A program made the position numbers and the translations under genes. A DNA stretch of 64,000 bases from Clostridia bacterium (lineage in GTDB: Bacteria > Bacillota > Clostridia > Oscillospirales > Acutalibacteraceae). This document shows positions 62,342-64,000 of this stretch, piece by piece (position 1 is the stretch's first letter; every line of letters begins with the position of its first letter). The stretch covers positions 1 to 64,000 of the forward strand of contig JAUNDK010000005.1 of the NCBI GenBank assembly GCA_030526115.1, read 5' to 3'. The notes under the pieces are model-generated. The model ran no database searches. It saw nothing but the letters and a program-made list of their open reading frames with translations, and had not been told where the DNA came from.

Positions 62342-62370
62342 AATATACACCATAAATCCTACTATGTCAA
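62342..62370 (-). promoter_or_regulatory. Promoter of the sulfur-amino-acid operon
   Basis: Minus strand TTGACA (62365-62370), 17-bp spacer, TATATT (62342-62347). Confidence 0.8.
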
Positions 62371-62445
62371 TAGGAAATATAAGAAAATTTAAAATAAATT
62401 TTTCACTTATGAAATAAGGTTGAAAATATTATATACATTATAAAG

Positions 62446-62474
62446 AAAAAGAAGGCAGTTTTATCGCTGCCTCC
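62446..62474 (-). terminator. Terminator of the alarmone synthetase gene
   Basis: GGAGGCAG cgataaaa CTGCCTTC (one G-T pair), then TTTTTCTTT. Confidence 0.8.
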
Positions 62475-62482
62475 TTACTGAG

Positions 62483-63211
62483 CTATTCATTTTCTATGGT
62501 GTTTTTAACATTCTGCATTTTCATGTCAAGCTCTGCGCTCATCTCGGCACATGCCGAAAGCTCTGCGGCTATCAGATCTGTAATATGATCCGGGAGATTC
62601 TTTTTATATCGAAGCTTGTGCTCAAGGTTTGCCCAGAACTCCATTGCTATGGTGCGAAGCTGAACTTCAACCTTCATAAGGCGTTTCTCGTTTTCGAGAA
62701 ATACCGGAACCTCAACAATAAGATGCAGACTGCGATAACCGTTTCCCTTTGGGTTTTTGATATAATCCTTTTGTTTGATAAGGCGTATATCATCCTGCCT
62801 GAGCAGACATTCCGCCAGCATATAAATATCATCCACAAATGAGCAGATAACTCTCACTCCGGCAATATCGGTGAGTTCATCGAGAGAATCAAGAGTAAGA
62901 GGCAGACCGCGCCTTCTGAGTTTTTCAAGTATGCTCTCGGGGGATTTGACTCTGGTTTTAATGGTCTCTATGGGGTTGCGCTCATGGTTAAGCGAGAATC
63001 TTTCGTTGAGAACCCTGAACTTGGTTTCAATTTCCATTATGGCACACTGATAGCATGACATGAGAGATTTGAGCTCTTCAAAGGTTCTTCTTGTTTTTGT
63101 GAGAGACTCCTCATCAAAATAATCCGAGAGGGTTTTTGCTATGTGAGAAGTGCTGTGTTTAGCCTGAAGGGTATTCACAACCATGGGGGTTGCCATATCT
63201 TTGCTGTCCAT
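62483..63211 (-). CDS. Small alarmone synthetase (RelQ/YjbM-like)
   Basis: A 242-aa single-domain RelA/SpoT synthetase: RVKSPESILEKLRRRGLPLT, the Mg site DELTDIAGVRVICSFVDD, KNPKGNGYRSLHLIVEVP, and VEVQLRTIAMEFWANLEHKL. It lacks the hydrolase and the TGS/ACT parts, so it belongs to the small alarmone synthetases, making (p)ppGpp from ATP and GTP/GDP. It is the only intact gene here ending in TAG. Upstream of the sulfur operon, same strand, but separated by its own terminator. Confidence 0.9.
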   Translation of the reverse strand: MDSKDMATPMVVNTLQAKHSTSHIAKTLSDYFDEESLTKTRRTFEELKSLMSCYQCAIMEIETKFRVLNERFSLNHERNPIETIKTRVKSPESILEKLRRRGLPLTLDSLDELTDIAGVRVICSFVDDIYMLAECLLRQDDIRLIKQKDYIKNPKGNGYRSLHLIVEVPVFLENEKRLMKVEVQLRTIAMEFWANLEHKLRYKKNLPDHITDLIAAELSACAEMSAELDMKMQNVKNTIENE

Positions 63212-63346
63212 ACTGTCACCTCATATGTAAAACGATATTTCGGCATTATTTCCGTTACTGAAATTGTAGCACATTAATTTTGCCAATTCAACAAAATAGA
63301 TTGGATGAGTTTGGAAGAACTTTTGACAGTTTGGCCAAGTTTTTTC

Positions 63347-63375
63347 TTGAAAAGAATACAAAAAAAGGATATAAT
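63347..63375 (+). promoter_or_regulatory. Promoter of the Hpt gene
   Basis: TTGAAA, 17-bp spacer, TATAAT. The leader to the ATG is about 95 nt long. Confidence 0.65.
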
Positions 63376-63477
63376 TATTCTAACTACATATGCCTGTGTG
63401 CATTCGCTCATCTAAGGCAGTCATAAGGGTATATGTTATGGTTGAAAGTATGATTAAGATTTAACGGAGGAAATATT

Positions 63478-63840
63478 ATGACTATTCAGGAATGCTACAT
63501 TGAGCTCGGCGGAAATTACGATGAGGTTTGCACAAGACTTCCTTCCCAGAGCCTTGTTGAAAGATTTACACTTCGCTTCCTTGATGATAAAAGTTTTGAT
63601 GAGCTTTGCACAGAGATTGAGGCAGGACATCGTGCCGAAGCTTTCCGTGCGGCTCACACATTAAAGGGTGTATGCGCCAACCTCGCATTCACAAAGCTTT
63701 TCAATTCCGCAAGTGAACTCACAGAGCTTCTCCGTCCCGAGACAGATACTGTTCCGGCAGAGGCTGCTGCTCTTCTCGAGAATGTAAGAGCCGATTATGA
63801 GCTTACAACAGCAACAATCCGCAAGTATCACGGTAAGTAA
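63478..63840 (+). CDS. Histidine phosphotransfer (Hpt) protein
   Basis: A 120-aa helical protein with the Hpt signature RAAHTLKGVCANLAF, whose His takes and passes phosphate in a phosphorelay. It stands alone as a single domain with CGGAGGAA before the ATG. A hybrid kinase or response regulator may lie beyond the window edge; none is inside it. Confidence 0.88.
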   Translation: MTIQECYIELGGNYDEVCTRLPSQSLVERFTLRFLDDKSFDELCTEIEAGHRAEAFRAAHTLKGVCANLAFTKLFNSASELTELLRPETDTVPAEAAALLENVRADYELTTATIRKYHGK

Positions 63841-64000
63841 AAACGTTTATCGCCATAAAGGCGAATTCATTTAATCGGAACAGGCAGGGATTAACGCCCA
63901 CAAAGCAGAATCCATAAATTAGAACATTTAACGGAACCCTTTATGTTCAGGAAGATTTTACAGAGGGGATTTTAAGCGCAACCTTTTTCCACGGCAGGAG
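63841..64000. other. Window end, no gene seen
   Basis: The last 160 bp hold a small hairpin CGCC ataaa GGCG (about 63851-63863) and no supported reading frame. Confidence 0.5.

Overview
The window looks like chromosome of a low-to-moderate GC Bacillota, most likely class Clostridia (gut Lachnospirales or Oscillospirales type). The grounds are T-box leaders, AAGGAGG-type ribosome sites, sigma-A promoters with 17-bp spacers, the yaaT/holB/darA order, DUF896 and DUF3877 proteins, an NADP-type glutamate dehydrogenase and Cna-B surface domains. I see no rRNA, tRNA, phage, insertion sequence, integrase or CRISPR array. Most stop codons are TAA or TGA; TAG ends only one intact gene.

Layout. 0-10 kb: PHP phosphatase, PAP2 phosphatase, NhaC antiporter; a metal-resistance locus (P1B ATPase plus HMA chaperone, divergent from an ArsR-AraC fusion regulator with visible operator-like repeats); a TPM / TelA / XpaC envelope-stress group. 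10-16 kb: two MATE exporters, a sugar isomerase, a HAD phosphatase, DUF896, a structured repeat block and a beta-propeller protein. 16-26 kb: a Cna-B surface protein; a phospholipid operon (VTT-family membrane protein, pssA, psd); an alanine symporter gene broken by one in-frame amber codon; small membrane proteins, an AEC carrier, rpe and an OGG-type glycosylase. 26-37 kb: a long AT-rich non-coding stretch with repeats, rlmB, a 1013-aa membrane protein that looks like a catalytically dead P1B-type ATPase, and ileS under an Ile T-box flanked by two YczE-type proteins. 37-48 kb: MFS, PepV-like peptidase, gdhA, gpsA, an RlmI-type methyltransferase, yaaT-holB-darA and an acyl-CoA ligase-like enzyme. 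48-56 kb: a membrane-bound LuxR regulator, a secreted decarboxylase of the PSD/PsiD type, an Fn3 protein, rplM-rpsI, and a Trp T-box operon (YkvI-type transporter plus metal-dependent alcohol dehydrogenase). 56-64 kb: a GDSL hydrolase, a large sulfur-amino-acid import operon, a small alarmone synthetase and an Hpt protein.

The most striking system is at 56.86-62.37 kb on the minus strand. One secreted protein joins a cysteine-type (family 3, CjaA-like) and a methionine-type (NlpA/MetQ) substrate-binding domain. It is followed by the genes of two separate ABC importers: MetN lacking its C-terminal regulatory domain plus MetI, then two polar-amino-acid permeases and an ATPase. In front lie a sigma-A promoter, a 37-codon leader peptide with two Cys-Cys pairs, and a terminator/antiterminator pair whose arms exclude each other. 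A second terminator between the binding protein and metN could reduce transporter expression relative to the binding protein. I read this as a cysteine-sensing, attenuation-controlled dual Cys/Met uptake unit.

Other strong leads are the secreted PsiD-like decarboxylase, the Trp-specific T-box ahead of an uncharacterised transporter and dehydrogenase, the inactive-looking P-type ATPase with a 460-residue acidic arm, and dispersed hairpin repeats built on GCGAAGC mini-hairpins. Function calls rest on motif recognition by eye; no database search was run.
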